From Trifolium pratense (taxonomy: Eukaryota; Streptophyta; Magnoliopsida; Fabales; Fabaceae): 64,000 nucleotides of DNA. The notes below the pieces were generated by a model. The model worked only from the letters and a program-made list of their open reading frames with translations. It was not told where the DNA came from and searched no databases. The translations under genes and the position numbers were made by a program. The stretch lies in NCBI RefSeq assembly GCF_020283565.1, contig NC_060060.1:66325257-66389256 (forward strand). Reading direction: 5' to 3'. Within the stretch, counting starts at the first letter, position 1. Each line of letters starts with the position of its first letter. Shown piece by piece: positions 37,510 to 49,134 of the stretch.

Positions 37510-38381
37510 AGGAGGAGGACTCTGACGCAAGTCCTTCTATGTGATCTGCTTATGCTTTATTTGCATGCCCTTTTGGATTTTAATTTTGTGGGCTACGCCC
37601 TGATGCTCTCTGGATTGTAACATGCATAAATCCATGTCTTTTGGCTCCGACACTCCAGGTTCTCTTTGCCATGATGGTCTGTAATATGCACTTTATGATC
37701 TCTAATGCTCTGATACTCTCTGCACTCTATGTTTCTCTATGCTTTGATAACTCTGTGGAAGTCTGTACTTTGCTCCTATTCTATGGTAATGAGTTTAGTT
37801 GTCAGAATTTATGGCTAAAAAAGGGGAGTAATATCTATATGCATGTTTTGAGGGGGAGTGAAGTTTATGCATCTATTGAGGGGAAGTAGGTAGCATCTAG
37901 TATAGCATGTTGTTGGTTTATATGCATGTTTTGAGGGGGAGTGAAGTTTATGCATCTATTGAGGGGGAGTAGGTAGAATTTATTTTTCTACTACTTTTAA
38001 TATGCATGCGTATATAGGAATTTATTTTTCCTATTCTCTGTGGCGTTGCTTAAATATTAAGGAGTTTATTTCTCCGATCTTGAATCCACTATGTGAGAGT
38101 TTATTTCTCTCTATCTGTACTTTGAGGCTAAGATGTGTTATGTTCCGCTGTTGCATGCCTCTGATGCTTACGTGCTAGCTATCTTTTCATCTGATGAATT
38201 CCTTTACTTTCTTTCCTAGTTGTGTGTGTATGATGACTCGAAGGAAAGTTCAAATAGCTTAGCATCGTTCTACTTTCTTTCCTAGTTGTGTGCTTATGTT
38301 GACTCGAAGGAAAGTTTAGACTGTATCTCTCTATGCACTGGCCTAAGGTTGTTTTAGCCAAAATTTGCCAAAGGGGGAGAT
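37510..38381 (+). other. 3' noncoding region of element B
   Basis: No ORF is supported. Two G-rich repeats (TTTTGAGGGGGAGTGAAGTT, at about 37847 and 37933) and two copies of a TACTTTCTTTCCTAGTTGTGTG unit (about 38205 and 38271) lie here. The purine tract AAAGGGGGAGA (38370-38380) primes plus-strand DNA synthesis next to the LTR. Confidence 0.6.
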
Positions 38382-39361
38382 TGTTGGTGTTTTGATTGGC
38401 TACATTTTGCAAAAGCCAACCAGCCAGATGCTGGACTGAGGTGCTGTAGCATTATAGTACAGCATACTGAAGCTCTGTTTTCGTGCAGAATTTTTATTTC
38501 AAATCTGAGTCAAGATTTGCTTCAATTATATATTCAGGCACGTGCGTCTGGGCAAAACGAGCCTTGCTCAGCAAGTTTTATTGAAGTCGGTTGAAGGAAT
38601 GTTATTTAAAACAAAAATATAATTATATTATATTTTTGGCGTTTTTTTTGTTTGGTACAACATGAATTATATTTCTGGAAATAATTTAGGGTTGGCCACA
38701 ATTCCTACAGCTGTATTTGTCTGAAGACCTAGCTTGCCCATCAAGACAATTGAAGACTATAAATATGTGAAGCCTCAAGCTATTCTACTCATGTATTCTA
38801 AACCGTGTTCTTTACAAAGTGTGAGTTTTTAGGGTTTAGAGTTTGTGTCTTTTGTCAGCCTTTCTTGTGTCACTTTGATGCAAGTTTAGGACTGTGTTTG
38901 TGTTGTTTATTGTAAGCTGCTCCTAAGCTTTTAAGCACGGAGTTAGTGTGTGTGATTCACTCATAAGCTTTTAAGCAAGAGTGTGGTCTAGTTTCTAGGA
39001 GAGTGTCTCCATCCTGATTATTATTATTGACAGCAACATGGTACGTGTTGTTAGAGGGAATTTGGGACGGGGTCTCATTATCTAAGAGGTTCTTAGGTAG
39101 GATTGCACGGGTAGTGTCTAGGTGATAAGTCAAGTACCGGGTGTTGGTCGAGGGCTTTGAACTAGAGCTATTATAGTGGATTCATTCCTGGATTGGTATC
39201 CCCCAGAGTAGGTGACGTTGCACTGAACTGGGTTAACAACTACCTGTCTTATTTATTATTCTGCAAATTATTTATTTATTTACTGTGTTCTGCGACTGTC
39301 TTGCTGCAACGTGTGCTATAGCATCTTGTGCAGCATTGTGTTCACTGCGTGCCAGATTTCA
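38382..39361 (+). repeat. 3' LTR of copia element B
   Basis: It is a 980-bp copy preceded by the purine tract AAAGGGGGAGA, with its TATA box at 38758-38765. Differences from the 5' LTR include TATTG/TACCG near 39137 and ATATT/ATTTT near 38491. Confidence 0.97.
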
Positions 39362-39624
39362 TTTTGTGCATCACTTTGAGACTCTTTTGTACCCATATTT
39401 GATTATAGTGGAGCTATTTCTTTGGTCTGGACGACCCGTGGTTTTTTACTCTCACATCGAGGATTTTCCACGTTAAAATTCCGGTGTCTTTATTTTGCTT
39501 TATTGTCTGCCATATTATTTGTTGTTGATCCTCAAGGTTCTTACAAGTTTGGGGAATTTTATTTCCGCTGCGTATTGCTCGTTATTATTATTATTGTGCT
39601 AATTCCCCATCAGAGTGGTACCAG

Positions 39625-40693
39625 TGAAGGTGTGAAAACACAAGAAGGGGGGGGGGGGGGGGGGGGGGGGTTGAATTGTGTTTTAGTCAAGTTTAAAACT
39701 TTTTCAAGTTCTTAACTTAACTTCAACAGCAGCGGATAAATAACACAATAAAACAAGTTAAGAGATAGATAGAGATCACACAAGCAATTTATACTGGTTC
39801 CTCTCACAAAACGAGAGTAGTCCAGTCCCCTTGCACTTCCAAGGGATTTCACTATAATCACACAAGATTACAACTGCTCAAGCACACAAGCAAGAGACTT
39901 CACCACAATGCTCAAGCACACAAGCAAGAGACTTCTCAAGTACAAATGTAATGAAAAATAGAATGAATACAACAGCTCTTAATCAGAACCTAGAAGAACA
40001 AATACTAAATATTTGAACTAAAAGTGCAACAACACAGTTCAGAGGTTCAGAGCTTGTATGTGGAATTCAGAGTTTGTTCGTGCGTGTTAATAATCCTTGA
40101 TATGTTTTTACAACTGATTCCTTTAGTATATATATAACTAGAAAAGAGTCGTTGCAAAGAAGACCGTTGAAGTAGATAACCTTTTGTCTTCAAGCAGCCT
40201 GTCTTGATGCAGTTTGGTTGTATCTAAAACTGAGTAAGAGTTTCAGGTACTTTGACTACTGCAGAGAAGACTTTCCTTATTCAGCTAACACAACTGATGA
40301 CCCACGTTCTCAAAAGAGGACAGACAAAAAAATAGTAGATGTTCTGATCAGGCTTGAAAGGTCCTTTTCTTCATTGGTAGAAGAGTTGACTTGCAAAAGA
40401 GAATCTTTACAAACTTCAAGAAGATCATCAGAGTTTGATGAAGCTTAGACCTTAAGAAGTTCTGAAGACTTCATCGTCTGAAGATTACAACTTCTGAGTT
40501 TCAAGATCTTCTGAACGCTTGCAAACTTCTGAACTCCTTATCTTCTGATCTTTAATCAGAGTTTAATTGAATCTAAGTCATGCACACTTAAATTAAATTT
40601 TTAGTCCTTCCAATTGTTTATTAATACTTTTGTTATCATCAAAACCTTAAAAGATTTAGGGGCAAACATTTTTAAATCAATTTTGTTCCAACA
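39625..40693 (-). repeat. 3' LTR of copia element D
   Basis: It is paired with 57880-58937 and contains a 24-base G run at 39647-39670, against 11 in the other copy. An ORF of 76 codons inside it also occurs in the other LTR and is not taken as a gene. Confidence 0.95.
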
Positions 40694-40694
40694 A

Positions 40695-40707
40695 TCTCCC
40701 CCTTTTT
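40695..40707 (-). promoter_or_regulatory. Polypurine tract of copia element D
   Basis: The minus strand reads AAAAAGGGGGAGA, one base before the 3' LTR. It is nearly the same as the tract of element B. Confidence 0.8.
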
Positions 40708-41255
40708 GATGATGACAAACATAAGTATTAATTGACAATTGTTGTTAAATTAACTTATCATGTTTCTCTTAGGTTTATGAGGTTTGCAAGCTGCCCCTAA
40801 GATTGATACTCCATAAAGCCTAAGCTTTAAGTTTTATCCATGATATTTTAATTTAGTATAAGATTAAGATAATTTGGAATAAAAACAAATTTCATATCTT
40901 TCTTCAGAGTGAGAGGTTTGCAAGCTCTCCCCCTAAGTCTCATAAGGCTAAGTTAAAATTGCACTCTTAACTTATCCTTACTTATGAAATTTATTTCAGT
41001 TTCAACTTACTTAGTCTCCACATTGAAATACGTAAAACAACTTAAAAGAAACAACTTTTAACTTAACAGATAAAAGCGTGAGCGTGGTTTCAGCTTTGAA
41101 ACTTATCACTTATCAATTAATGCGTAACCTACTCCCCCTTTTGTCATTATCAAAAAGTAAAAACAAATTAGATAACCAAGACAGTCAAAGAAGGAAATTG
41201 GTTGTTACAAAGGTGAATTTATTTCAAAAAGCGAAAACCAAAGCGCCAAAAACGC

Positions 41256-41263
41256 TATAAAAG
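41256..41263 (+). promoter_or_regulatory. TATA box of the antisense unit in element D
   Basis: TATAAAAG, preceded by GC, lies 79 bases upstream of the first ATG (41335). It would place transcription start near 41285-41295 with no intervening ATG. It points opposite to gag-pol. Confidence 0.5.
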
Positions 41264-41334
41264 AGAGCTTGATTGACAAACATTCTTCACACCAAAAGAA
41301 TATAAAACATTATATCAAGAGAAGGTTGGGAAGA

Positions 41335-41628
41335 ATGAAAAGGTTCAGCACGCGCATAGCAGAGTTTCGCAAGAGAAAAGAAGAACGCGAAAGAGAAGAA
41401 GAAAGAGAGAAAACACCACAAGAAACTGAGATCATAGTCATCTCTTCAGACTCTGAATCTGAGAAGGATGAAATTGATCAAGATTATGCAGAGTACCTGG
41501 CCGGCTATGTTCCTGAGGAGGAACAAGAAGATGAAGAAGAAGAAAATCACAACCCAGAACCCATTGAAATTTCCTCAAATGATGCTGAGGAGAAATTTGA
41601 GATTTCTTCTGAGGATCATTCTGAGTAG
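41335..41628 (+). CDS. Antisense small charged protein with three ISS-acidic repeats
   Basis: The 97-residue ORF (MKRFSTRIAEFRKRK...) is antisense to gag-pol and close to the 3' LTR. It has its own TATA box (41256) and a polyadenylation signal (AATAAA, 41688-41693), and the first ATG after the predicted start site is used. The first 27 residues are strongly basic and helical in character. The rest is acidic and repeats one motif three times: IIVISSDSESE, PIEISSNDAEE and KFEISSEDHSE. The first is a textbook-like SUMO-interacting pattern (hydrophobic core followed by Ser/acidic residues). No known family is recognised, and function is unproven. It could be a chance ORF or a captured gene fragment, but the complete set of gene signals argues for a real unit. 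The open frame extends upstream to 41269 without an ATG. Confidence 0.5.
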   Translation: MKRFSTRIAEFRKRKEEREREEEREKTPQETEIIVISSDSESEKDEIDQDYAEYLAGYVPEEEQEDEEEENHNPEPIEISSNDAEEKFEISSEDHSE

Positions 41629-41687
41629 GATTAGGTTGTTTTGTTTCTTTTTCTTGTCACCAATGTACTCTTCATTTTCAGTTAATT

Positions 41688-41693
41688 AATAAA
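41688..41693 (+). terminator. Polyadenylation signal of the antisense unit
   Basis: AATAAA, 60 bases after the stop at 41628, is preceded by AATGTACTC, similar to plant far-upstream elements. The sense extra ORF ends at 41898, so the two transcripts would converge. Confidence 0.45.
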
Positions 41694-41897
41694 AGTTTCA
41701 TTTTTGCAAAAATCTTGTGTTGTTCTTTTCTTTCTAATCTAATAAAATAACTCAGATCGTATCAAGATAAACATAAACAGAAGATATAATATGTCAACCA
41801 AATAACCAGCATGAAATATAATGAAACAGAAAAAATTGTTCAGAAAATTAAAAACACAAACATAACACCATAAGCAAATAATAATGTGCATAGAATC

Positions 41898-43643
41898 CTA
41901 AGGTTTTTGGAGAAAGGCTAAGAGCTGGTCAAATTTATCGTTCAGAGAACCCACGTTGGAAACTACACCATCCACCTTAGATTCCAAATTGAGTTGAGCT
42001 GTCCTTTGCCTTTCCAAACCTTCTTGTTGTTCCCTCAGAGCTTCTTGAAGAATTTGCAGCTGATCTTCAACCAAAGGTGCCTTGCCTTTATCAGAGGAGG
42101 GTTCACCATCCTCTGGATAATCAATCATCAGAATATCAGCATCTGGAGCATCCTCTTGGTTCAGTTCAAGAATTTCTTCAGCAAGTCTTGCAGCAGATTC
42201 AGCCAGACGTTCATTCTCAATCCTTTGATCCTCAAGACTCTTGAAAAGCTTGGAATCCACCCAGCACTCCTTAAAGGCAGTCAGACGCCTTGCAGTAGCA
42301 GAAATAGCAGCCAGCTTAGCACGCTCATTCTCTTCATGGCTATACATAGTCAATCTTTTCAAGCTAGCCCTTGCTAAGCCTTCCTTCATCAGATGCACCA
42401 CTTCCAAATCCCGTTGTCCAATAACAGTCTTGATCTCATCACCCACTGCATCCAGAGCATTGCAGATTTTTGCCATGATTAGTGACACCTCCATATCCAC
42501 ATCAGAGGGACACACCAAGAACCTGTCCTGAATGTGTGATAACCTAAGTAAATCATCATAAAGCTGATTGGAGAGGTTACTAAGAGGGTCAGAGGATGGG
42601 GGTGAGATATTGGGAATGGTAGAGTGTTTTGTTGATTCATTAGCAGGGTTGTCAATGATGACAACATTTGCTTCTGAAGGTTTAGGGGCACAAGTGTGAA
42701 TACGCTCAGGAGAAGCATGTTCAGCACTTGGATTAGGTTGAGGTTCAGGAGATGTGTCAGGAGATGTGTGTTCAATTGTTGGTTCAGGGGATATATGTGG
42801 AGAAGGTTGTTTGGTGGGAGAGGTTTGTTCAGCAGTTGGAATATCTGGTTGAGGTTCAGATGATGGAATGTCAGGTGACTCTTTTTGTGGTTGGGGTTGA
42901 GGTTGAGGTGATTTTGTTTTAGAAGGTGATGAAGATTTGTGGGTTTCATGAGTAAGAGGTTGATTATTGAGGGGGTCAGGGCTAAGATGTTTTTCTAGTT
43001 CTGAGAGGGGGTTGTTGGGAAGGATAGTTCTAAGAGGTTTGGTAAACCCTATTCCAATTTCAGCTTCTTTAAAGATGTACTTAGGAGACTTACCTTTGGG
43101 ATCAGGAACTTGTTTCTGATGCATCATAGTACTCAGAGTTTCCTCATCAGACCGAGTTTCTGAATCAGACTGAGTTTCAGAAGAGTCATTTTCTTCACTT
43201 TCCTCTTCATCAATAACAAAGGGCTCCTTTGATGATGTTGCAGCAGCTTTTCCAGAAATAGCTTCATGTTTCCTTTTCGTTCTTTGCTCAGCAATAGTTT
43301 CTTCTACCTTAACCTTCTTCTGAGCAAGAAGATCTGGTTTTTCTTGTTCAGCTTTCCTCTTAGGCTTCCTCTTAGGATTGTACATGTTTACAGGAGCTGG
43401 AGGGACCATACTCCTATCAACAGTAAACCCTTCTTTCCTAAGAACTTCCAGATAATCTTGAATGATGTGCTCAGCATCCATTTCAGAGATTACTGGATAT
43501 CCATCCACATACAAGCGATCTTCAAGACGAGCTGTAAACTCTTGTGGAGTTTGAACCAATTTTGATGAAATGAGACGCATCTTGGTTAGAAAACTTGCGT
43601 TCAGAATTTCAGGAGTAAACTTCTTTTCCACAAGTTCTGGATG
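41898..43643 (-). pseudogene. C-terminal part of the extra ORF of element D
   Basis: This minus-strand frame is open for 591 codons from 43673, but its first residues (MDKNPGCYK) come from the chromovirus LTR. The element's own sequence starts at about 43643 (FHPELVEKKFTPEIL). Features are a basic nuclear-localisation-like segment (NPKRKPKRKAEQEKP), a Ser/Glu-rich region, a long Pro-rich stretch with PQPQPQ and repeated SPEP motifs, and a C-terminal coiled coil (ILQEALREQQEGLERQRTAQ). No membrane helix or signal peptide is present, so it does not look like an envelope. The N-terminal half is at 52681-51866. Confidence 0.75.
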
Positions 43644-43648
43644 GAACT

Positions 43649-45333
43649 TGTAACATCCCGGATTTTTATCCAAGAAATTACTTAAAATTTACTTAGAAAA
43701 TTTCGGCTGTTTTTTTTTTTTTTTTTTCTTTCAATTAAAATAGTATAGTATAACGACTAAATTGAAATTCAAAAGGAACATAGCTTAATTAAATCCAAGT
43801 GGTAGTTCGAAAATCCTAGCGGAAGAAAATCCATAACCGCATTTCTAAACAAGTTTAAATGTCAAAAAGAACTGAAATTAAAGTAGTATTGCCGCAACGG
43901 CATATTTATTTCATAAAATGCTGAACTTGCAAAAACCCAATTTTATTTTCTTTCCCTCTATTTACATTAGTTCTCTTATGACCAGAGTCATTATTGCCAC
44001 TATTGATTTTTCCTCTCTATGTGAAATGCAATGTAACTAAGACAACCCTATATGAGACAATGATCCGGATAAAAACCCATACCAATGGGAAAAATCTGCC
44101 ACACAGGCTCCTGCCACACAGGCCCTAAAACTTGCCACACAGGCTCTACTACAACACATACCAATGGGGAACATCTGCCACACAGGCCCTAAAACTTGCC
44201 ACACAGGCTCTAAACAGACTTTTCTCTATATGATGCATGCCTCCTATGTAAAGATTATCATCTTCTTAAATAAATTAGTCCTAACCGACCACTGTAGACA
44301 GCACCCTAATAATCCTTGCACTCTTATCTATATATGTACCTTATTTTATACTAACCAACAAACAATGGAATTAATCCTCCCGGTTTAAGTATAAATTGGT
44401 TAAATTTTACTTGCTTAATAATCTAGTTTCACATAAGCTTGTAAACAACCATAATAGCACATCAGACATTATATGATATTGTACATATGCAAATAATAAA
44501 CTAATAGCAAGTATTGAAGCAGGTCATAAATACATATATGTATATACTGGTAAGTAAAAACACAATTAGCTAGACAGATTACACATTTACATGAACCAAC
44601 CCAATAGTTCCTAATGCATTACCCTATTTCTTTTCTTTTCTAATAAAGTTACGGTTGTTTCTAATTTGTTTTAAGTGACAAAGGCTCTACTATCACCTCA
44701 CAACATAGTCCTATGTAGCATGAGTGTATGGGGAAAAAGCCCTTACCTGAGACGCTTTCCTTATAATGATTTTGACTCTAGATTTCTCTACGGTTAATCG
44801 CACGATCGGGGCTTAACGGTTCTAGAAAGAATAATTATTTTTAGGATTAGAAAGAGAATGAACTGTGAAGAAATAATGAAGTGAATGGAAGATTGATACC
44901 TTAGAGACCAAGAGCTACACTAGGAGTTGACGAGAGGATTGGTGGTGAGAAGTGGCTTCTGCAAAGTATACTTGTTTGTCAACTAGAGAGTTTGTGGGAG
45001 TGGAATGTTTTTACGTGGGATATGTATGTTGGTATTTATAAGGTTTGAGAGTTATGTTAAAATAGGAGGCGGCGGTGAATAAGAACAAATAGCATAGGAA
45101 TTTTAGGTTTAGTTAGTACCCGTTTTATCCTAATAATTCTCATCCATATCAATTCCCTCTCTCACAAAACAAGGCTCATGATAACTACATATATTAAACC
45201 CGTAACCCATTTGTATACTACCCTTAATAAGAAGGCAAGGGTACACTTAATCAATTAAAATAGTTGAACTAAATAAATATTTAAATAAATAAAAATCATG
45301 TTTCCTAATTAATTAAAATTAGAGGATCTTACA
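43649..45333 (-). repeat. 3' LTR of chromovirus E
   Basis: It is paired with 50175-51860. It holds five copies of TGCCACACAGG (44097-44211) and a minus-strand TATAAATA (45033-45040). Confidence 0.97.
44097..44211. repeat. TGCCACACAGG repeat cluster in the LTR (first copy)
   Basis: There are five copies of an 11-mer within 115 bp, arranged as two larger units that both contain ACCAATGGG. The same cluster occurs at 50624-50738. Confidence 0.9.
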
Positions 45334-45368
45334 ATACTAACCCCCTTAAAAGAGTTTCGTCCTCGAAA

Positions 45369-48300
45369 CTAGGTAGTCGCAAAAAGGTCCGGATAAAGCT
45401 CCCTCATTTGATCTTCCCGCTCCCAAGTAGCATCTCCAGTCTTTTGGTTCCAAATCATCTTTACTAACGGAATTTCCTTGCCTCTCAAAAGTTTTGTCGA
45501 CCTTCCTCCTATACTCATCGGTGGAACCTCGAATGAAAGATTCTCTTTTAACTGAATGTCATCTGGTGTGATAACATGTGAATCATCCGCCATATACTTC
45601 TTCAACTGGGACACATGAAACACACGGTGAAGGTTGGCTAGATTTGGAGGTAATGCAATCTCGTACGCTACAGGACCTACACGCTTGAGAATCTGGTATG
45701 GCCCAATAAATTTTGGTGTAAGCTTCTTTGACTTCAATGCTCTTCCCACACCAGTCGTCGGTGTCACCCTCAAAAATATATGGTCACCTTCCTGAAATTC
45801 CAGAGGCCTCCTCCGCTGATCCGCATAACTCTTTTGTCGGCTCTGTGCCGTCTTCATTCGTTCTTGAATCAACCTGACCTTCTCAGTTGTCTGTTGTACG
45901 AGTTCGGGTCCTACTAATGTGCTCTCACCATCCTTGTACCAACATAAAGGGGTCTGACACTTGCGTCCATATAGAGCCTCATATGGTGCCATTCCAATGC
46001 TCGCGTGGTAGCTGTTGTTGTAGGTGAATTCAACAAGTGGTAACAATTTGTCCCAACTTCCCTGATCATCTAAGACACAAGCCCTCAACATGTCTTCTAA
46101 GGTTTGAATAGTCCTTTCGGTTTGTCCGTCTGTCTGAGGGTGATAAGCAGAACTCAATCTTATCTTTGTGCCTAAAGCTTCCTGCAATTCTTTCCAAAGG
46201 TGGGAAGTAAACTTCGGGTCTCTATCTGACACAATGCTAGAGGGTACTCCGTGCAGTCTGACAATCTCTTCGATATAGATTTCTGCATACTTGGCTACGA
46301 TGTAATTTGTTCGAACAGGTATAAAGTGAGCCGATTTAGTCAATCTGTCCACGATCACCCAAATGGAATCAAACTTTCTTTGAGTTTTCGGTAACGCTCC
46401 AACGAAGTCCATGGAAATGCTGTCCCACTTCCACTGCGGCACATCCAAAGACTCTAATAATCCAGCCGGCTTTTGATGTTCTACCTTCGCTTTCTGGCAT
46501 GTCAAACAGGAAGCCACATACTCAGCGACCTGTTTCTTCATTCCTGACCACCAAAACCTTTGCTTTAAGTCTTGATACATTTTCGTTGTTCCGGGGTGAA
46601 TGCTCAATTTACTTTTGTGGGCTTCATCCAAGATAGTCTTCCTCAACTCTGCATTATTAGGGACACAAACACGCTCATTACATCGTAAGACATTGTCCGG
46701 TCCCAATTTGAACTCTGGTGCCTTTCCATCCTCGATCAACTTATTCTTCTCTTGGATTTCTCCATCGGTTTTCTGGAGATCCATAATCTCATTCATCAGT
46801 TCATTCTCGATAGCAATCATTCCACAGTGCAGTTTTCCGGTTGAAGAATCTAAGTTCAAGTCCAAGTCTCGAAACTTCTCTAACAATTCTAACCCTTTCA
46901 CCGCAACAGCCGAGAGGTGAACTCGCTTTCGGCTCAATGCATCGGCCACTACATTCGCCTTTCCTGGGTGGTATTGTAAAGTGAATTCATAGTCTTTGAG
47001 AAATTCCATCCATCTTCTCTGTCGGATATTCAACTCTTTCTGATCAAATAGGTATTTCAGGCTCTTATGGTCACTGAAGACTTCAAAAGTGCAACCATAT
47101 AGATAATGTCTCCATATTTTTAGTGCAAAGACTATAGCGGCAAGCTCTAAGTCATGTGTGGGGTAATTCTTCTCATGAATTTTTAATTGTCTCGAAGCGT
47201 AAGCCACAACTTGTTTATGTTGCATGAGCACACAACCCAATCCTTGATAAGACGCGTCACAATAAATTTCATAAGGTTCTTCTGGTTGTGGCAATACTAG
47301 CACCGGGGAAGTGGTCAATTTCTCCTTCATCAGTTGGAAACTCTTCTCACACTCATCCGTCCATGCAAAAATTTGATTCTTCCGGGTGAGGTTTGTCAAC
47401 GGGGCTACAATCTTGGCAAATCCTTCGATGAATCTTCTGTAATATCCGGCCAATCCCACAAAACTTCTAATTTCAGTGGCAGTCTTCGGTCTTTCCCAAG
47501 CAACTACGGCTTCTACCTTGGATGGGTCAACTGCAATGCCGTCCGTTGAGATCACATGGCCTAGGAACTTCACCTCCTCTAGCCAAAATTCACATTTTCC
47601 CAAATTTGCATACAGTTGCTTCTCCTTCAATACTTTTAGCACTAGACGCAAATGCTCCTCATGTTCTGCTCTGCTCCTAGAGTATATAAGGATATCATCA
47701 ATGAAAACCACGACAAACTTGTCTAAGAACGGATGAAAGATGCGATTCATATAATCCATAAAAATTGCTGGTGCATTGGTCACTCCGAATGGCATCACCA
47801 AATACTCAAAATGCCCATATCGTGTTCTGAATGCTGTCTTAGGTATGTCTTCTTCCTTCACTCGAATTTGGTGATATCCTGACTTCAAATCAATCTTCGA
47901 AAATACTACAGCACCTCTAAGTTGGTCCATCAAGTCATCAATGCGTGGTAGAGGGTACCTATTCTTGATCGTGACTTTATTAAGTTGTCGGTAGTCGACA
48001 CACAACCTCGACTTCCCGTCTTTCTTCTTCACCAATAATACTGGAGCTCCCCACGGTGAGACACTTGGTCGGATAAACTTCTTAGACAGTAGGTCCTCTA
48101 TTTGACTTTTCAATTCCGACATCTCAGACGGAGCCATTCTGTATGGAGCAATATGAATAGGTCCCGTTCCTGGAATTACATCAATAGAAAACTCTATGTC
48201 GCGTGCTGGCGGTAACCCTGGTATGTCTGATGGAAATACTTCTGGGAACTCTTTTACCACTTTGATCTCCTTAATATCTACTTCTGGTTTCATGCCGATA

Positions 48301-49103
48301 GAATTTAAGAATACATACTTCTGGATTCCTCCCTTCAAAGAAAATTTCAAACGGTTGGCCTCAAGGAATCGAGAAACACCGACATCTGGAAGGATAACAG
48401 ACCTTCGAGCACAGTCCAATAGAACGTAATGACTAGATAACCAGTCCATCCCAAGGATCACTCCCAAATGTGTAAGGGGAATGCAAATCAAGTCAACTTT
48501 GAATTTCATGCCCAATATAGTCAAGGGACATTGTAAGCAAGCTTTATTAAGAATCACAGGTTCGGAAGATGGTATGGTGACAACCAAATCAAAAGGTAAC
48601 GAAGTAACAAGTAGTTGTAAAGAATTCACACACTCCACAGAGATGAAGGAATGAGTAGCACCAGAATCATATAATACTGGAAATAGTTTATCTGAAATTT
48701 CACACTCACCCTGGATTAATCCTGAGGCATCCGAAATTTCTTCTCCTCCAATGTGATAGACACGTCCCTTAGCAGTAGGGCGGGCAGCATCATTGTTGTT
48801 ATTAGTAGATGGCACAAGATCTTTCCTCTTTGGTGCTTGACAGTCTCTAGCAAAGTGTCCTGGTTCCTGACAACGGTAACAAACCCTAGCTCTTTCTGGG
48901 CATTCAGTCCTCACATGCCCCACCTGATCGCAATGGTAGCATCGAACCTGGCTTGTATTCTGTTGCCTCTGGCCTCCCCTGTTTTGTGCTCGAGATTGGT
49001 CCCTACCATTCCCTTGAGGACGGTTGTATGGATGTTGTTGCCTACCTCTATTCTGGTCCTGGTGTCCCTGTTTGAAATAAGGCTCAGCGACAGAAAACTT
49101 CAT
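45369..49103 (-). CDS. pol: Chromovirus pol: zinc knuckles, protease, RT, RNase H, integrase, chromodomain-like tail
   Basis: An intact frame of 1244 residues. Two zinc knuckles ([28 protein letters not shown]) lie near residues 55-90. Retropepsin ([12 protein letters not shown]) is near 142 and reverse transcriptase with FIDDILIYS near 467. RNase H starts near 613 ([15 protein letters not shown]). The integrase zinc domain starts near 835 ([17 protein letters not shown], then [12 protein letters not shown]), and the core has [17 protein letters not shown] and [11 protein letters not shown]. The C-terminal ~50 residues ([28 protein letters not shown]) fit the degenerate chromodomain of the Tekay lineage. 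The nominal Met start lies in the possible intron or frameshift zone; real translation should come from gag. All catalytic motifs are intact. Confidence 0.95.
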   Translation of the reverse strand: MKFSVAEPYFKQGHQDQNRGRQQHPYNRPQGNGRDQSRAQNRGGQRQQNTSQVRCYHCDQVGHVRTECPERARVCYRCQEPGHFARDCQAPKRKDLVPSTNNNNDAARPTAKGRVYHIGGEEISDASGLIQGECEISDKLFPVLYDSGATHSFISVECVNSLQLLVTSLPFDLVVTIPSSEPVILNKACLQCPLTILGMKFKVDLICIPLTHLGVILGMDWLSSHYVLLDCARRSVILPDVGVSRFLEANRLKFSLKGGIQKYVFLNSIGMKPEVDIKEIKVVKEFPEVFPSDIPGLPPARDIEFSIDVIPGTGPIHIAPYRMAPSEMSELKSQIEDLLSKKFIRPSVSPWGAPVLLVKKKDGKSRLCVDYRQLNKVTIKNRYPLPRIDDLMDQLRGAVVFSKIDLKSGYHQIRVKEEDIPKTAFRTRYGHFEYLVMPFGVTNAPAIFMDYMNRIFHPFLDKFVVVFIDDILIYSRSRAEHEEHLRLVLKVLKEKQLYANLGKCEFWLEEVKFLGHVISTDGIAVDPSKVEAVVAWERPKTATEIRSFVGLAGYYRRFIEGFAKIVAPLTNLTRKNQIFAWTDECEKSFQLMKEKLTTSPVLVLPQPEEPYEIYCDASYQGLGCVLMQHKQVVAYASRQLKIHEKNYPTHDLELAAIVFALKIWRHYLYGCTFEVFSDHKSLKYLFDQKELNIRQRRWMEFLKDYEFTLQYHPGKANVVADALSRKRVHLSAVAVKGLELLEKFRDLDLNLDSSTGKLHCGMIAIENELMNEIMDLQKTDGEIQEKNKLIEDGKAPEFKLGPDNVLRCNERVCVPNNAELRKTILDEAHKSKLSIHPGTTKMYQDLKQRFWWSGMKKQVAEYVASCLTCQKAKVEHQKPAGLLESLDVPQWKWDSISMDFVGALPKTQRKFDSIWVIVDRLTKSAHFIPVRTNYIVAKYAEIYIEEIVRLHGVPSSIVSDRDPKFTSHLWKELQEALGTKIRLSSAYHPQTDGQTERTIQTLEDMLRACVLDDQGSWDKLLPLVEFTYNNSYHASIGMAPYEALYGRKCQTPLCWYKDGESTLVGPELVQQTTEKVRLIQERMKTAQSRQKSYADQRRRPLEFQEGDHIFLRVTPTTGVGRALKSKKLTPKFIGPYQILKRVGPVAYEIALPPNLANLHRVFHVSQLKKYMADDSHVITPDDIQLKENLSFEVPPMSIGGRSTKLLRGKEIPLVKMIWNQKTGDATWEREDQMRELYPDLFATT

Positions 49104-49134
49104 AAAATTATAGGAAGAAATGTTTAGACTCTAC
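49083..49134 (-). other. Possible 52-nt intron or recoding zone between gag and pol
   Basis: The minus strand has CAG/GTAGAG at 49134 and CGCTGAG/CC at 49083. Removal of these 52 nt puts RLQ directly before PYFKQG in frame. The segment is T/A-rich. The alternative is a +1 shift inside the overlap of about 25 nt (ending at the gag stop). 52 nt is shorter than usual plant introns, which weakens the splice reading. Confidence 0.35.

Larger units (their letters stand above)
30204..39361 (+). mobile_element. Complete SIRE-type Ty1/copia element B
   Basis: Both LTRs are 980 bp (30204-31183 and 38382-39361), begin TGTTGGTG and end AGATTTCA. They are flanked by a perfect TTTTG duplication (30199-30203, 39362-39366). 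I count about six substitutions between the LTRs, so insertion was recent. Order: LTR, primer site (31186), gag-pol, RNase H in a shifted frame, degenerate envelope-like ORF, purine tract (38371-38380), LTR. Length 9158 bp. It sits inside the 5' LTR of copia element C. Confidence 0.97.

Noticed and set aside
40218..40448. 76-codon ORF, repeated at 58462-58692
   Set aside because: It lies within both LTRs of element D and is duplicated only because the LTR is; no start context or family.
44097..44211. Regular repeats that could suggest a CRISPR-like array
   Set aside because: Spacers are not unique or equal in length, the unit is 11 bp, and the cluster belongs to a plant LTR.
44164..44388. 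74-codon ORF, identical at 50691-50915
   Set aside because: LTR sequence of the chromovirus, starting in the TGCCACACAGG repeats; no sign of coding.
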